Shown piece after piece: positions 21,535 to 33,548 of a stretch of 64,000 nucleotides of DNA. The stretch spans positions 160,995,955-161,059,954 of the forward strand of contig NC_091122.1 of the NCBI RefSeq assembly GCF_040183065.1, read 5' to 3'. How positions within the stretch are numbered: the first letter of the stretch is position 1; the number at the start of each line of letters is the position of its first letter. The translations under genes were made by a program, and so were the position numbers. Source of the stretch: Periplaneta americana. Its lineage: Eukaryota > Arthropoda > Insecta > Blattodea > Blattidae. The notes below the pieces were generated by a model. It was given only the letters and a program-made list of their open reading frames with translations. It ran no database searches and had not been told where the DNA came from.

Positions 21535-22868
21535 ATTTTTTTTTTTACCTTGGGGGATTAATTGAAGTGAATTTTTATGGCAGGCAGAGTAACTATCTCA
21601 TGCCCCCATGTTTTAAATTGCTTCCAGTGCACTTCATTAGAACCAGGTACCCAGCTTCGAAGCCGTTAGCCCTGTGAACTTACAGTATAATTATTTTCCC
21701 CTATTATCATAATACAGGTTTATTATCTAAGAAATTAGCAAGTTCTTTGTGATAGTAGAAGAGAAAGAGTGGGGGGGAGGGAAGTGGTCCGTGGCCCGTT
21801 TCTTTTAGGGCTCATCCCGACATTTGTCTTATTACTCAAGGGAAACCACGGAGAAACCTTGAGCGGAATGAGGTGTCGTGCTGACGACAAGGCAATTGGC
21901 TACAATGGGGTCATGAATATGTTGTGGTGGGAGGTTGTTATTTAATCATTTGAAGTACTCAAACATTAAAATACATATTAATTAGTTACAAAGAATTCAA
22001 AGCATCTATGCAGCCAATAACGTGATGACCCTGGAACAGAGAAATAACATTATTAGTGCATTAATTGACATGTATGTCTTAGGAGTCAAATGGTTGTTTA
22101 GAGTTCAAGTTGGTATTCGTCTAGTACGTTGTCGTTGCAAGCTAGAGGGTGGAGTACACTCTTAGGTCTTTTATGTTTATCTAATGCAGGATTGTAATTT
22201 CCTAGTGAAGAAATTAGTGGGTTTGTGCTGCTGTACGACTTGGTGTACGTGCAGAAGGCTTGATTTGAAATATATTCTTGAATGGTCGAAATTTCTAGTT
22301 CTTCATGAATCAATCTAACAGGAGTTACTCTAGGAAGTCCTGTGATGAATCTTAAAATTTTGTTTTGGAAAACTTGTAATTTTTTACGGACTGTAATAGG
22401 TGCATGTCCCCAAGCAGGGCAAGCATATAGTATTACTGACCTAATTAATGTTTTATACAAAGTTAGAGCTGTATGTATGTTTAGATGTCTGCTTTTATTT
22501 AATATTGGATAAAGCTCCACCATTCTAGCATTGGCTAGTCTGAGTTTTTGTAGTATATGTTCAGAAAAAGTGAGCCGTCTGTCTAGTGTTACTCCGAGAT
22601 ATTTAACTAGGGTTTTCCACTCGATTTGTGATCCATTTATAGCTAACTTCGAGTGATTTATACCCGGTCTATTGAATTTATTTCTTCTGCTAAATAAGAT
22701 GGCTTGTGTTTTAGATATATTTAATTTGATTCTCCATCTGAGGAGCCATGGTTCAATGTCACGCAGGTGACCTTGTAGCCTGGTAATGGCGACAGTTGGC
22801 TTCCACGATGCCGTGAGAAATGCCGAATCGTTAGCGTATAGTGCTAAAATAGTATTATTGTATGTATA
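21535..22868 (-). mobile_element. Jockey-like LINE, 5'-truncated, inside the P-type MITE
   Basis: Poly-T at 21537-21547 marks the 3' poly(A) end on the minus strand. TCGAATT occurs at both junctions (about 21532 and 22867) as a short target duplication. The 3' region is 21548-22097 and the coding part lies to the right. Confidence 0.7.
22098..22868 (-). pseudogene. Jockey-like reverse transcriptase, C-terminal fragment
   Basis: The frame begins around L-A-L-Y-A-N-D-S-A-F, the Y-A-D-D catalytic box with the first Asp changed to Asn. It continues with V-K-Y-L-G-V-T-L-D and Y-A-C-P-A-W-G-H to the stop at 22098. The LINE is truncated just before the catalytic box, so no active enzyme is possible. 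The apparent Met start at 22916 lies in MITE sequence, giving a chimeric frame. Confidence 0.85.
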
Positions 22869-22976
22869 TCGAATTGTATGTAATAAGGCGATATTAGCGA
22901 TCCTAGTGGTTAACAACTATCTATGGATGCATATTTGCTACGTATTGAGCTTCGTGACTGTATATACTAGACTGTG

Positions 22977-23419
22977 GTATTACTACGATAACAGTGCTAC
23001 AGAACTTTGGTTTCAGTGTGTTGGAAAATGCCAAAAATTGTTTCACGAGGCATGGGTGAAAAATGGCACCGATGAAAAATTCACACGTGACCAACGTATT
23101 ATATAATACAGTATTAAGGTATATTTTAGGAGCAAAATTTGTGTTGTAAATGTTTGGTTTTAAAGTGTTTCCTATGTTTGTCATGCAATATTGAAATGTC
23201 TCCCATTATGGGAGATGTCGACACTTCGGCATCCAGTTGTATTTCCTTTAAACACAGAGAAATTATATGATCACATTGCCACCAGATATGTGAAATGTAC
23301 GGAAGACATATCCAGACATTTTAGAAGAAGAGATTAGAATAGGAATTGCATAAATTGTTCCCAAACTTAACATGTTTTCTTTGCGTGTCGAGATGTCCCT
23401 AAACGACCCTATTATGTAT
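22977..23419. other. Interval with no recognised gene
   Basis: A small hairpin CTCCCATTATGGGAG lies near 23201. No gene. Confidence 0.4.
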
Positions 23420-23522
23420 GTATTTATTCACACTGCAAATGGGTATATACCCGGTGGCAGTGGTAACTAATTACACTCAATAATGACAATTAATAAAAAC
23501 AATAATAATAAATAATAATGTT

Positions 23523-23525
23523 AAC

Positions 23526-23557
<32 letters not shown>

Positions 23558-23593
23558 GTAATAATAATAATAATAATAGTAATAATAATAATA

Positions 23594-23637
<44 letters not shown>
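23523..23637. repeat. AAT microsatellite
   Basis: AAT units with occasional AGT. Confidence 0.95.
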
Positions 23638-23640
<3 letters not shown>

Positions 23641-24011
23641 CATCCTGGATTGAATGAAGCACGATCACTTAAAATAACATTTAAAGTAAATCTAATTTCT
23701 ATCTTAACACTAAGTTCGAACTAAGACCCACGAGTGTGATAGGCCGTTCATACCTGCACAAGTAGGCCTACCTTTCGGCACTACACTTATTCCGCTGTCA
23801 ACTCACTCACTGCACTGATTCTATCCTGATTTCACTAACACTTCAAAACCATTTCACTGTTCAGCTACTTTGTACAGCCACTATGAACTATAGAACTTCA
23901 CTGACACAAACGCACTTCACTTACACAGTAGACTTCACTGACACTACACACTTCACACTTCACTGACAAAACACACTTCCTCGCTGATACAACACTTCAA
24001 ATAATAAAATA

Positions 24012-24604
24012 TCAATTACACCCTTTAAATAGTGTGTATAATATACTACCGTCTATTAGTAAAGCCCTTAAGCCTATTTTAAATACATTTTTGGTTATTG
24101 GTAAAGCCTTTAGTAAGTCTGCAGGTAAAGCATTCCAATCCCTGATAGTACGATTGAGAAAAGAAAACTTTCCAGTATCCGTCCTCTGTCTTCTTTCCCT
24201 CAATTTATATGAGTGGTCGTTCCTTGAAGAATAATTTGGCGGCTGCAACCTATTTTTTATTTCTCTCCAGACAGGCTCATCTATTTGTGTTTTGAACATT
24301 GCGCGTAATCGAATTCGCGTTCTTCTGTCCGTGAGTGTCCCATTTAATGGTGAATTATTACGACAACACTTGAGAGCCCGTTTTGAATCTTTTCCAGAGC
24401 CTTAATATGTTCTAATCTGTAAGGATCCCAACATGCAGCACCATATTGCATTACTGGACGAACTAGTGATTTATATGCAATCTCTTTGGATTTATCAGAG
24501 CCTTTTCTTAGTACCCTCATCACAAAGAGTAACGCTCTCCATGCCTTTTCCGCTGTGTCAGTAACGTGTTTCCCCCAGCCGAGATTGCTGCTAAATGTTA
24601 TTCC

Positions 24605-24605
<1 letters not shown>
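24012..24605 (-). pseudogene. LINE reverse transcriptase C-terminal remnant
   Basis: The minus strand encodes L-G-W-G-K-H-V-T-D-T-A-E-K-A-W and L-V-R-P-V-M-Q-Y-G-A-A-C-W-D-P, then after frameshifts S-F-L-N-R-T-I-R-D-W-N-A-L-P-A. These are the conserved post-RT motifs of Jockey/CR1-type elements (V-R-P...Y-A...W-D-P and R-T...W-N-x-L-P). Confidence 0.75.

Positions 24606-24667
<62 letters not shown>
24606..24667. repeat. ATT microsatellite
   Basis: About 20 ATT units. Confidence 0.95.
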
Positions 24668-24668
<1 letters not shown>

Positions 24669-25527
24669 GCTCGCAAATTAATGATGCAGCCTCATATGTC
24701 CCTTCAATTTTCGTTTTATTTAGTCCATGATCACAGTCGATGTTCAGTTCTTCATTATAGACAGGAGCTTGACATTTTTACTCTTTTTTCTTAAGAGTCC
24801 CCGTTATCTTTTTACTCTTACTTCCTTGCAGACTCTCGTGAAAATCTACAGGATATTCCATGTCCTCTGCTTCCATTACTACTAAGAAGACACTATGGTT
24901 ACTGTCGTCGAATCGAGTTGCAAGTGACTGTTAAATGTTCCAGGTTGGTGGAAGAAATGTGTATGAATTCACATTCAATTGTTGATATTTAAACTGAATA
25001 AATGAATGAATTGAAGCATTTGAAATTGCATTATAATATCCAGAGAAATTATAATGGACATATTGCGTTTTGTTAAAACTTAAAAGAGGAAGATATTAAG
25101 TTTCGTCCAAATCCTATTCGTAGGTTAAGGCCTAAAAATGAAAGGCTTTTGTTGAGTTTTGTCGTGTTCCGTTTACATCACCTTAAAGATCTCATTTCAA
25201 AGTGTCTAAAACCGATAGATACCGAATTTCGCAAAAATTTGAGATGTTGCATTTTGTCAAAACGGTCCTCATTTACTGCTGATATAAACAGGAGTTCTCA
25301 AACTTTTTGAAACAGGAACGCTGCTCACATGTCACACATTTCTACCCAAAATAAAAAAAGAAGAATTATGTGGTAGAACTATTTTTTAAATAAAATATTC
25401 ATTTCAAAAGAAAATAGTCATTTACAATACCAGCTTACACTGTTTTAAGGTAAAAATAAACGAATTAATATGAAATAAATATATACACTTAGGCCTAATA
25501 AAAATTTCCATGTTACGTTTCACTGTA
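24668..25527. other. Interval with no recognised gene
   Basis: No domain-bearing open frame. The last two bases are the TA target of the next element. Confidence 0.4.
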
Positions 25528-26059
25528 CACTTAGCGGCAAAAAGAATGGGCCGGCCGACAATTTCTAAGTTCCAGAGACATACATTGCGCATGCTCGTCT
25601 CGTCAAAGCCGTAGTTCACTAGGTAACACATAATTAAACCATTTAAATTTGCTGTATTTTGTTTAAGAGTCTAAAATATGTAATAAAATCGAATGGCTGG
25701 TTGATTCTAGATACACCAGGGCCCTTGAAGACTGAAATAATAATAAAATTGATAAATACAAAATCAACCGGAGCGAATATGAACAGGAAAACCACGTATT
25801 ATGCCGAACCGATATTAACGGTCACAGTAGCGTAAGTCGTTACGGCATTGGTCTGTTGAACAAATTGATAGTAATACCTCAAGGTTCGAATTTCCCCCCA
25901 TCTTTTTTTATTACAAATTTGTCATCACATGTGTCTCGCAAAGCTATAATTATATGGCGATATCTCTTAGAATATGCCCAAACTCTAATAAATAATAAAC
26001 CTCCCTCTCTCTTTCAAGCAATACTGCTATCTGTTAATACAATGGAAAACGATATCCAG

Positions 26060-26400
26060 AAGGAACACTTTTCTTCCAGCAGGATAATCATCCCATACAC
26101 ACCGCCAACCGGATTCAAAGATGGTTTACGAGGAGGCGTGATGTCGACCCAGTCGACTGGCCTCCAAATTCACCAGATATGAATCCGATTCAAAATTTGT
26201 GGGCTGCAGTCAAAAGGATCCTACGCTCTAATTGGGCAGAACAACCACCCTTTCGGACACTGAGGAATTGTGGGACAGAGTTCTAGATGCGTGGGAGGAG
26301 ATGGCCAAGAATTTAGACCTGTTCCATAATCTTGTGGACTCCATGTCGCGCAGAATGAGGGCAGTTGTTGACGCAGGTAGTTTGTGGACGAGATACTAGT
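26060..26400 (+). pseudogene. Tc1-like transposase, C-terminal part
   Basis: Reading frames give Q-Q-D-N-H-P-I-H-T-A, the second catalytic Asp region, followed by V-D-W-P-P-N-S-P-D-M-N-P-I-Q-N-L-W. This is the Tc1/mariner signature W-P-x-x-S-P-D-x-N-P-I-x-x-x-W with the third catalytic region. At least two frameshifts break it (near 26090 and after 26230). The N-terminus between 25640 and 26060 is too decayed to read. Confidence 0.8.
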
Positions 26401-26659
26401 ACCCACCACTGGCCTTGTTTTGTTTATATATTAAAAAATTGTTTGTTTTTGTTAATTTAATTATTTATTTGTGTTTGATATGCGTCCGGTTTTTTAGGAT
26501 ATGAAACAAGTATTTTTGTTTATACAGGCCAGGTATCATTTATTAATAGCCCAAAGGTGATGGGCAATAATATTTTTACAAGGCAGGCATAACGAAGTTT
26601 GTTAACAAATGCCATTTCACATTTAAACTAATAAATTAAGTAAAAATTAAAATAAAAAA

Positions 26660-26755
26660 TAATAATTTTACCGTACCGGGAGGCGAACTCAAAACCTCTC
26701 GCACGGATGTCAGACTTCTTACCACTGGGCCACACACTGCTCGTAAGGTTTACTA
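26660..26755 (-). mobile_element. tRNA-like head of a SINE
   Basis: The minus strand contains TGGCCCAGTGGTAAGA, an A-box-like sequence, and GAGTTCGCCTCCCGG, a degenerate B box, in tRNA-like spacing. It lies inside the Tc1-like element. Probably a SINE remnant rather than a tRNA gene. Confidence 0.4.
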
Positions 26756-27399
26756 CATTATAGACGGACGACTTTCAATGAAGAGACACCACAGCAATGC
26801 CTTGCACTGGGTTACGTTTACACGAGTGAACCGCACGATAGAACTTAGCATTTCTATCGACCAAGAGTCGGCCCATTCTTAAGTGTACATATACATTTTA
26901 GTTTCTCCTTATAGCGGCGACTTCCCAGTTAAAGATCAGTAACAAAGATCATCCACCGCCCCCCCCCACAAACAGAAATCGACAGAAGTAAGGTCTGATG
27001 ACCTTCGTGGGCAATGCATGTGACCACAATGGCCGATACATTCTCAGATGAATGTGATATTTAGAAGATGTGACACCTGATAGCTAATACGTGAAGGGGC
27101 TCTGTGATGTTGGAAGATCATGTTCATCCTGGTAGCTAAGGGAACCTTCTGCAACAACGTTGGAAGCTCGTTTTGCAGAAAGACTGAGTAAGTGACTGCA
27201 CCCCTGTGAAGCCCAAACTACGGAATATCTTATTCTCACCTGTGCAAAACTAATAGGGTCGTATTCATAGACAAGACTTTGGACCAAAGTTGACTTTGGA
27301 AAGTACAAAGTCACCATTTTCCTATTCACAGTCAACACTTTGATGAAAGTAAACTTCAATCGTGACTTTACTTCGAAGTCGCCGAAAATCTAGACTTTG

Positions 27400-27690
27400 A
27401 CTTTGACTTTCGTTCGTGGACATAAGAAAATTGGCTGATATTTCGAAAAATGTTAAATTTTTCGAGAATATTGAGGACATCTAGGGGACTATTAAAGCTA
27501 TTCGTGTTCCTTAGCGTATTATTAGATATAGATAATAAATTCAACTCAAGGTACAGATTTGATAAACAGACAGTACTAGATATCCTCGTCATGTTTCAAC
27601 ATTCATTGATCAATAATAATCAAAGAGGATTATCTGTTCCACCAATGATTGATTTTCTTATTTAATCGCGATTTTACGCTACAGGTAATT
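27400..27690 (+). pseudogene. HARBI1-like transposase, N-terminal fragment
   Basis: The frame contains F-N-S-R-Y-R-F-D-K-Q-T-V-L-D-I-L and R-G-L-S-V-P-P-M-I-D-F-L, then a stop. After it comes S-R-F-Y-A-T-G-N in line with the R-F-Y-A-T-G motif. This order is that of Harbinger (HARBI1) nucleases before the DDE domain, which is missing here. Confidence 0.65.
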
Positions 27691-28299
27691 GATGGATTAA
27701 TATTGATTTGAGTGTTTAATTCTATAGAGATATCTTATACAGTTGGATATGCAGTTAAATTTTAATCCTGCGGTCGTCATAATAATGTTTTCTGAACATT
27801 GATTTCAATTAATTTTTAAGTAGTCTGTTATTAGTGGCATCTTCTTATCTTCCATATTTTCACAATTAAATTATTTTATAATGAAATAATTCGAGGGCTT
27901 AATGTGAACCTAACGTAAGTACAATCGATGTTTTATTCACAACATAATTCTTAGCAGGCAATATTATTTCAGATGAACTATACCATCATGTTTTGTAGTT
28001 ACGAATTTTATTTTATTATGTACGAGTACAGGACTGTTTGGAACTGAGTTACGATTTTTTGTGACCAAGTAGAAGAACGAATTACTATCTATTGGTTTAA
28101 AGATCTAAAATTGTCAATTTTTTTACTTACGTTAGTTTCACACTAATAATTTTATTATTCTTATGTAAAGCTGAAACAACGGCTAACAATCGCTTAACAA
28201 GTACCGATGTTCAATTGTTTAATTGATTTGTGACTCAAAAGTTGGCTTTGATTGAGGCAATGCCTACTCTATTTCAACTATCTATCGGCTGGTCACTTC

Positions 28300-29440
28300 A
28301 ACCTTACTAATGCCGGACCAAAAGATAAATATATTAAATCAATATATCTGGCCTCAGTTGGTTTACCCCTTCCGATGTGCTCCTTTAAAAGATCTTAAAG
28401 TGAAATTTCTAACTGATATTGACAAATTGATTCGCAGTGCTGTTAAGGAAATAATTAACATTCCTACTGACACCCCGGATGCTATGTTGTATGCACCCAG
28501 AAGATTGCGAGGTTTAGGAGTATTTAAAGCCCATTGGGAAGTTTACCTTCAGCATTTACATATCTGTCAAAGTCTTTTACACGTTGACAACCCTCATGTA
28601 GCAGCCACTCGGAATCTCCCAAAAGAAACTGAACATTGCATCAAACAATTACCAATTACCTTGGATTGCTCTGAACGTATTTCTTCTCAAAAACTAAGAA
28701 AAGCTTTGCGTAAAGATTCTTTTCATCAATGAAGAAAATTGAAAAGTAGAGGTTTGGGAGTTGTTTTCTATTCTCACTGGAAGAAAGGTAATTCGTGGAT
28801 CTCAACCAAAAAGGGACTTTCGAGCAGTCAGTGGACGCAAGCCATTAAGATGAACTGTAATACAATACCTATACGTACTCTCCCTGGTAGAACTCTTGAC
28901 TCAACCCGTTGCAGAAGATGCGACGGCAAGAAACGCTTCCTCACGTCTTGGGTTTCTGCCATCATGGAGAATTGCTCCGAATCAACAGACATAATACGGT
29001 TCGTTCTCTCATCGCATCTTCAACCCGTCAGAATGCTTCCTATGAGCTTCATTAGGAGGTTGGTTGCGTCTCTTCTGATGGATCTACTAGACGTGCTGAT
29101 ATCATCATAATTGATCGGCAGAAGGATAAGGGTGTCATTCTTGACCCCACAATCCGTTTCGAGATGCACGAGCAACAGCCACAAGAGGTGTGTCGTGAAA
29201 AACAAGTCATATATGAGCCTTGTTGTCAGCATCTCGGAGCACAATACCACATCACACATTGGACAGTTTTTGGGCTCATGTTCGGTACCCGTGGCACGAT
29301 TCCACGAGAAACTTTAAATCAACTTAAACAATTTAAAATTTCTGATGCAACGATTGATGCCATAGGATCTCATGTGTTAAAATCATCCTTAGCTATAATT
29401 AGTAATCATTTGTACCCAACAAACTTTTATTGTAAATGAT
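28300..29440 (+). pseudogene. R2-like LINE C-terminus with restriction-like endonuclease
   Basis: The first frame (to 28732) reads L-N-Q-Y-I-W-P-Q-L-V-Y-P and I-P-T-D-T-P-D-A-M-L-Y, ending the RT/thumb region. The next has C-R-R-C, the first pair of the CCHC motif. Then, in shifted frames, come R-R-A-D-I-I-I-I-D-R-Q and I-L-D-P-T-I-R-F-E, matching the PD-(D/E)XK restriction-like endonuclease of R2/NeSL-type elements, and G-L-M-F-G-T-R-G-T-I. Several frameshifts (28733, near 29000, near 29150) disable it. The final stop is at 29440. Confidence 0.75.
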
Positions 29441-30518
29441 TTCCTATGTTTTCATATCATTTATCCTAATGTTTTCTTTTTCCTTTCAACTTGTCATACA
29501 ATTGGTTTTCATGATTATTCTTTATGAATTGATTAGTAGGCCGATCTGTTCGAACTCTTATTTAGGGCGGCTTTTTTTTTTTTTTTTATAAAAATTATAT
29601 ATTCGTTTAGAAGGCAGTGATTGTGATTGCCAACATTAGAACAAGACCGTCAAATATCGACTTACCGAAGTTAAAGTCAAAGTCTCAGAAGTATTGTCTA
29701 TGAATAGGACTTTTAACAAAGTTGACCTTTACTACGAAAGTCGATTTTGGGAAGTCTTCATCCAAAGTCTCGTTTATGAATACGGCCCTAAAACAACAGA
29801 GGGATAGAATGATCGACGCAATTAAAGTGTAGAGTGGAAATTGGCCTGTGCCTCAGTGTGTCTAGTGACAACATTTTAAGAGAATTAGTGTTTTTATTGT
29901 ATATACTTCGACAAATTGTAAATATTTATCGAAGCGTAAATAGTCGCACATTTAAATTCATATTAATTTACTGAAATAGCAAGAACATAACTAAAAACCC
30001 TGAGGACCACAAAGTAGGGGAGACTAAATATTATATTTGTGCTCGAAAAGGAAGTGGAAGAATAAGCAACTAACCAAGCACATGTTGTCTGTTTTGACTC
30101 TGAAAACTGTAGTTTTGTTGTTCCACTTCGCAAGAATACTGGTGGGTGAAATTAATAATATTGAAAATACTCATAATTTTATTTGATTCTGTAGGGTTTA
30201 AAATTTAAATTGAAATATTAACAAAGTATTTTGTAAATGTTATAATTAGTAACCAAGACCAAGTACGGAGGCTTGACTCACATGTCATAGGGAGATTGGA
30301 CCCACATTTTGACATTTTAAGGAAAAATAGATATAAAACAACTCACCAAAAGAAATGTAAAATTTAAGTTAATTAACCTGTACCGATAAATATAACAGAA
30401 CCACTGTTTCTGAAATATATACTTTTTTCTCTCTTCAACCAATTAATAAATTTTTCGTGCTATGTGGATAATTTCCTAGGGAAAAAATATCTGTAGTAAT
30501 TGCACGACTGCTGTATCA
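29441..30518. other. Element end and gene-free interval
   Basis: The R2-like 3' region with a poly-T tract (29572-29588), the right end of the Harbinger element (to 29789), then AT-rich sequence without coding signal. Confidence 0.4.
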
Positions 30519-31112
30519 TCTATATAACTTATATAATTTGAACTGGTAATGGAAATTACGGGAAAACGGCTGAACGGAATTTAATAGATGACTCCTCATT
30601 TTGAAGCTTGGAACCCAAAGTTTTTCAGAAAAATAGCAGTTTTCAGTGAAATATCAATTTTCTTGCATCATTTTCCTATTTTCCAAAATCCATCTGTCGT
30701 CAGTTTTCAGAAATATGGCTTTTCAGAATAAAACAAAACACAAACACATTACAATAAACAATAGGATATTACACGAAGGCCATGACCTGCAGGATTGCTG
30801 ACACATTTAGAGCTCAAATTCAATTGGTTTATAAAAACTTCAAAACTTACTAAAAATAATTCACAGGTCTGATTCTGCGGTGTGTAATTTTTTGAGTACA
30901 GCTGTGAATTGGTTATTAAATTCTACAAAATTTGAGGTGGTTTGATGACATTATTACCATTATGATGAAATATTATTATAGTTAATATCATGATATGACT
31001 ATTTTTCATTAATTATATATATTAATGCTATATTGATGATATCAAAGTGAAACGTTTTGGGGTTATGTAAGTATATGTAGAGAATTCTTAAATTAGATCT
31101 TCATTTCTATAA

Positions 31113-32957
31113 TTTAGATTAGATTAGATTAGATTAGATTAGATTTATTTATTTAACCTGGTAGAGATAAGGCCGTCAGGCCTTCTCTGCCCCTCTACCA
31201 GGGGATTACAACTATAACATGAACAATAAGATTACAAGTAATATTAAATTTACAATTACAATTACAATAAAAATTAAAGTACGACAAGAATACCTGATTA
31301 ATGAAAGCTAGACATTTTATCATAGAAGTTAAGAACAAAGAATATTTTTGTATTTACTAAATTACAAATTAAACCTACAATAACAAAATTCTATAGTGAT
31401 GAAATTACCGGATATTGAGATATTTTGTGGTAGATTAAAATAACTATTTACAAGAAACCATGTCTGAACGAGTCTCAATTACTGACCAAGTGCCTAGTAA
31501 GTTTCCGTTTGAATTGAATTTTATTTCGACAGTCCCTGATGCTAGCAGGTAACGAATTCCAGAGTCTTGGCAGGGCTATTGTGAAAGAGGATGAGTATGA
31601 GGAGGTGCGATGGGATGGTATTGTTAGTATTGTTTCATGGCGAGAGCGTGTGTTCAGATTGTGGTGGGAAGAAAGGTAAGTGAAGCGAGACGACAGGTAC
31701 GAAGGAATAGAAGAGTTCAAGATTTCGAAGAGAAAGAGAAGTGAATGTAAATTTCTTTTCTTATCTAGTTTAAGCCAACCTATTGCTTCCAGGGATGGGG
31801 TAATATGATCATATTTACGAACATTGCTTACAAAACGTACACACAAATTATGAGCACGTTGAAGTTTCATTTTGTTGTCGCTGGAAAGGTCAGTCAGTAA
31901 AATGTCAGCATAGTCAAAATAGGGAAATACAAGGGTCTGCACAAGGGACTTTTTTAAGCAAGAGGGAAGATGAACATTTATCCTTTTTAGCACATGAATA
32001 ATAGAATATACTTTTCTGCAGGTTTCTGTGATTTGCATGTCCCAGTTGAGATTATTATCCATGTGAATGCCAAGATTTTTTACCGAAGAACTGAAAGGGA
32101 TATGCACTGTACTTACTTTAACGGGGGAAATGTCGAGGTGCTTTACAGCGTCGGTTTGCCGTTTGTGTCCTAATATGATTGCTTGTGTCTTTCCAGGATT
32201 GATATTAAGATGGAATTTCTTTGTCCATGTCACAATCGAGTCAATGTCTTTGTTCAATTTATCTATAGCGTCATTTATTCGATCTAAGCGGGAAGAGATG
32301 TAGCATTGAAGGTCGTCAGCATACAAGTGATAGTTACAATGCCTTACATGAGATGTAATATCACTGACATATATTGTGAACAACAATGGTCCGAGTACCG
32401 AACCCTGTGGTATACCTGATGTTATGTTAAGCCAGGAAGAGCTTCGATTCCCGGATACAACACATTGTTGTCTTTCCCGTAAGTAGGATTCGAACCAACT
32501 CACAGCAGTCTCTGACAAATGCAGATTTCTCAATTTATGGGTGAACAGGTCGAAATTTACAGAGTTGAAAGCTTTGCTAAGGTCAAGAAGTGTTAGTATT
32601 GTTACTTTATTAGAGTCGATTGCTTCACGAATGTCTTCTGTCACTTTAAGTAGAGCAGTGCTTGTGTTGTGTCCAGCTCTGAAACCTGACTGATACTTGT
32701 CGAATAGTTTGTGTTCGTTCATGTAGTTAGTAATTTGTCTGTGTACGATTCTTTCCAGTGCTTTTGATATGGCTGGCAGGATACTGATTGGTCTATAGTC
32801 GTTCGGGTCGGTGGGAACTTTGACTTTTGGAAGAGGAAGAACGAAAGCTTGCTTCCATGTTTTAGGGAAAGTTGAAGTGATTAAGGAACTATTGAATATG
32901 TGTGCAATTGTAGGTATGACTATGTCTTGTATTTTCTGTATAAATTTTTCATATGCT
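31113..32957 (-). mobile_element. L2/CR1-like LINE, 5'-truncated
   Basis: The 3' end at the left has a TAATC-type microsatellite tail (31113-31146), then TTTATTTATTTAACCTGGTA. The RT frame is open from about 32955 to 31475. The endonuclease is missing by 5' truncation. A fragment of the same 3' end is at 49935-50003. Confidence 0.85.
31475..32955 (-). CDS. Reverse transcriptase frame of an L2-like LINE
   Basis: An uninterrupted frame of about 490 codons; the longest Met-started part is 415 residues from 32722. Upstream residues P-N-D-Y-R-P-I-S-I-L-P lie in frame. It contains Y-Q-S-G-F-R-A-G-H, L-L-D-L-S-K-A-F (motif A), I-P-Q-G-S-V-L-G-P-L-L-F (motif B), the catalytic Y-A-D-D-L (motif C), and the R-L-W-N-S-L-P-A tail. 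The RT catalytic residues are all present, but the element lacks its 5' part and so has no endonuclease. Probably a recent dead-on-arrival insertion. Confidence 0.85.
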
Positions 32958-33548
32958 TAATGGCGGCGGTGCGGTGTAGATTTTTATATGCGTCATTCTC
33001 TTCAGTATTGGCTCGAGAGAGCGGAAAAATTACAGTTCCTAAGGAAATACCAAACGGTATTAATTATTGATAAAATAAGAAGCCTATAAAATTATGTAGT
33101 CTCCCGATCATTTCAGCAAGATCTCTTAGCAGGATAAAATGATTTTACCCTCTACATTTCAAGCTCTACGTGCAATAGCTATACCAAGATGCTATGTCTA
33201 TTTTTCGAAAGCATAGCAAATCTTTTTTTTTTTTTTTTAACTTTCACCTACAATCAACAACAATGACCTGAAATAGCTATCGCTTTACTCCCACATGAAA
33301 AACCCAGTGATCGTCCTGACAATGTTACTTGCGTTTTCGCGCTGAATCTCAAAAACTGAAGGTGGATAGGTTCAATAAAAAGTATTTGGAATAAAAAAAA
33401 CATTCAGAGGGAGTATGTTTCATTATTACAGAAGAAAATAACTTTCAAAATGTCTGGTATTCTTCATTCAAAATACTGTAAGTCTGAAACATTTTTATTT
33501 GAACGTCTAATGAACTTAGTTTGCAGCATTTGCTGCACAAGCCACTAG

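Larger units (their letters stand above)
21471..22976. mobile_element. P-type MITE carrying a LINE insertion
   Basis: The left end CACAGTCACGAAGCTTGAGT and right end CTAGACTGTG belong to the same family as 1114 and 57491. A perfect 7-bp duplication GTATTAC flanks it (21464-21470, 22977-22983). The left tip lacks about 14 bp found in the other members, between two CAGTC repeats. Without the LINE it would be about 170-190 bp. Confidence 0.85.
23420..24606 (-). mobile_element. Non-LTR LINE remnant, 3' half
   Basis: The coding remnant (24012-24605) is followed on the minus strand by a 3' region ending near 23420 with GTATATACCCGGTGGCAGTG. The 3' limit is estimated. AAT and ATT microsatellites lie within and next to it. 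Confidence 0.5.
25528..26885 (+). mobile_element. Tc1-like transposon, 1.36 kb
   Basis: The tips CACTTA and TAAGTG, with the shared internal block AAGAATGGGCC and its inverse, form the inverted repeats; the left arm has an 8-bp insert (GCGGCAAA). TA flanks both ends. It holds a broken transposase on the plus strand and a tRNA-like stretch near its right end. Confidence 0.8.
27255..29789 (+). mobile_element. PIF/Harbinger-type element interrupted by an R2-like LINE
   Basis: The ends AGGGTCGTATTCATAGACAA and TGAATACGGCCCT are inverted. The arms continue as TTTGG- and AAAGT-rich imperfect repeats for about 130 bases. A Harbinger transposase N-terminus is at 27400-27690. Net of the LINE the element is about 1.2 kb. 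No clean 3-bp duplication is visible. Confidence 0.65.
30519..33548. mobile_element. Non-autonomous Helitron with an L2-like LINE inside
   Basis: The left end is TCTATATAAC preceded by A. The right end is CTAG followed by T, and a perfect hairpin GCAGCATTTGCTGC (33523-33536) lies 12 bases before the end. A 5' TC, a subterminal hairpin, a CTRR end and insertion between A and T are the four Helitron signatures. Removing the LINE (31113-32957) leaves about 1.2 kb without Rep/helicase. The block GGGAAAACGGCTGAACGG near 30560 lies in its left part. Confidence 0.7.

Noticed and set aside
22786..23106. 106-residue plus-strand frame near the right end of the 21471 element
   Set aside because: It crosses the MITE boundary and is antisense to the RT; no domain.
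31475..32955. The intact RT frame as an active retrotransposon
   Set aside because: The element is truncated before the endonuclease and promoter, so it cannot be autonomous despite the open frame.
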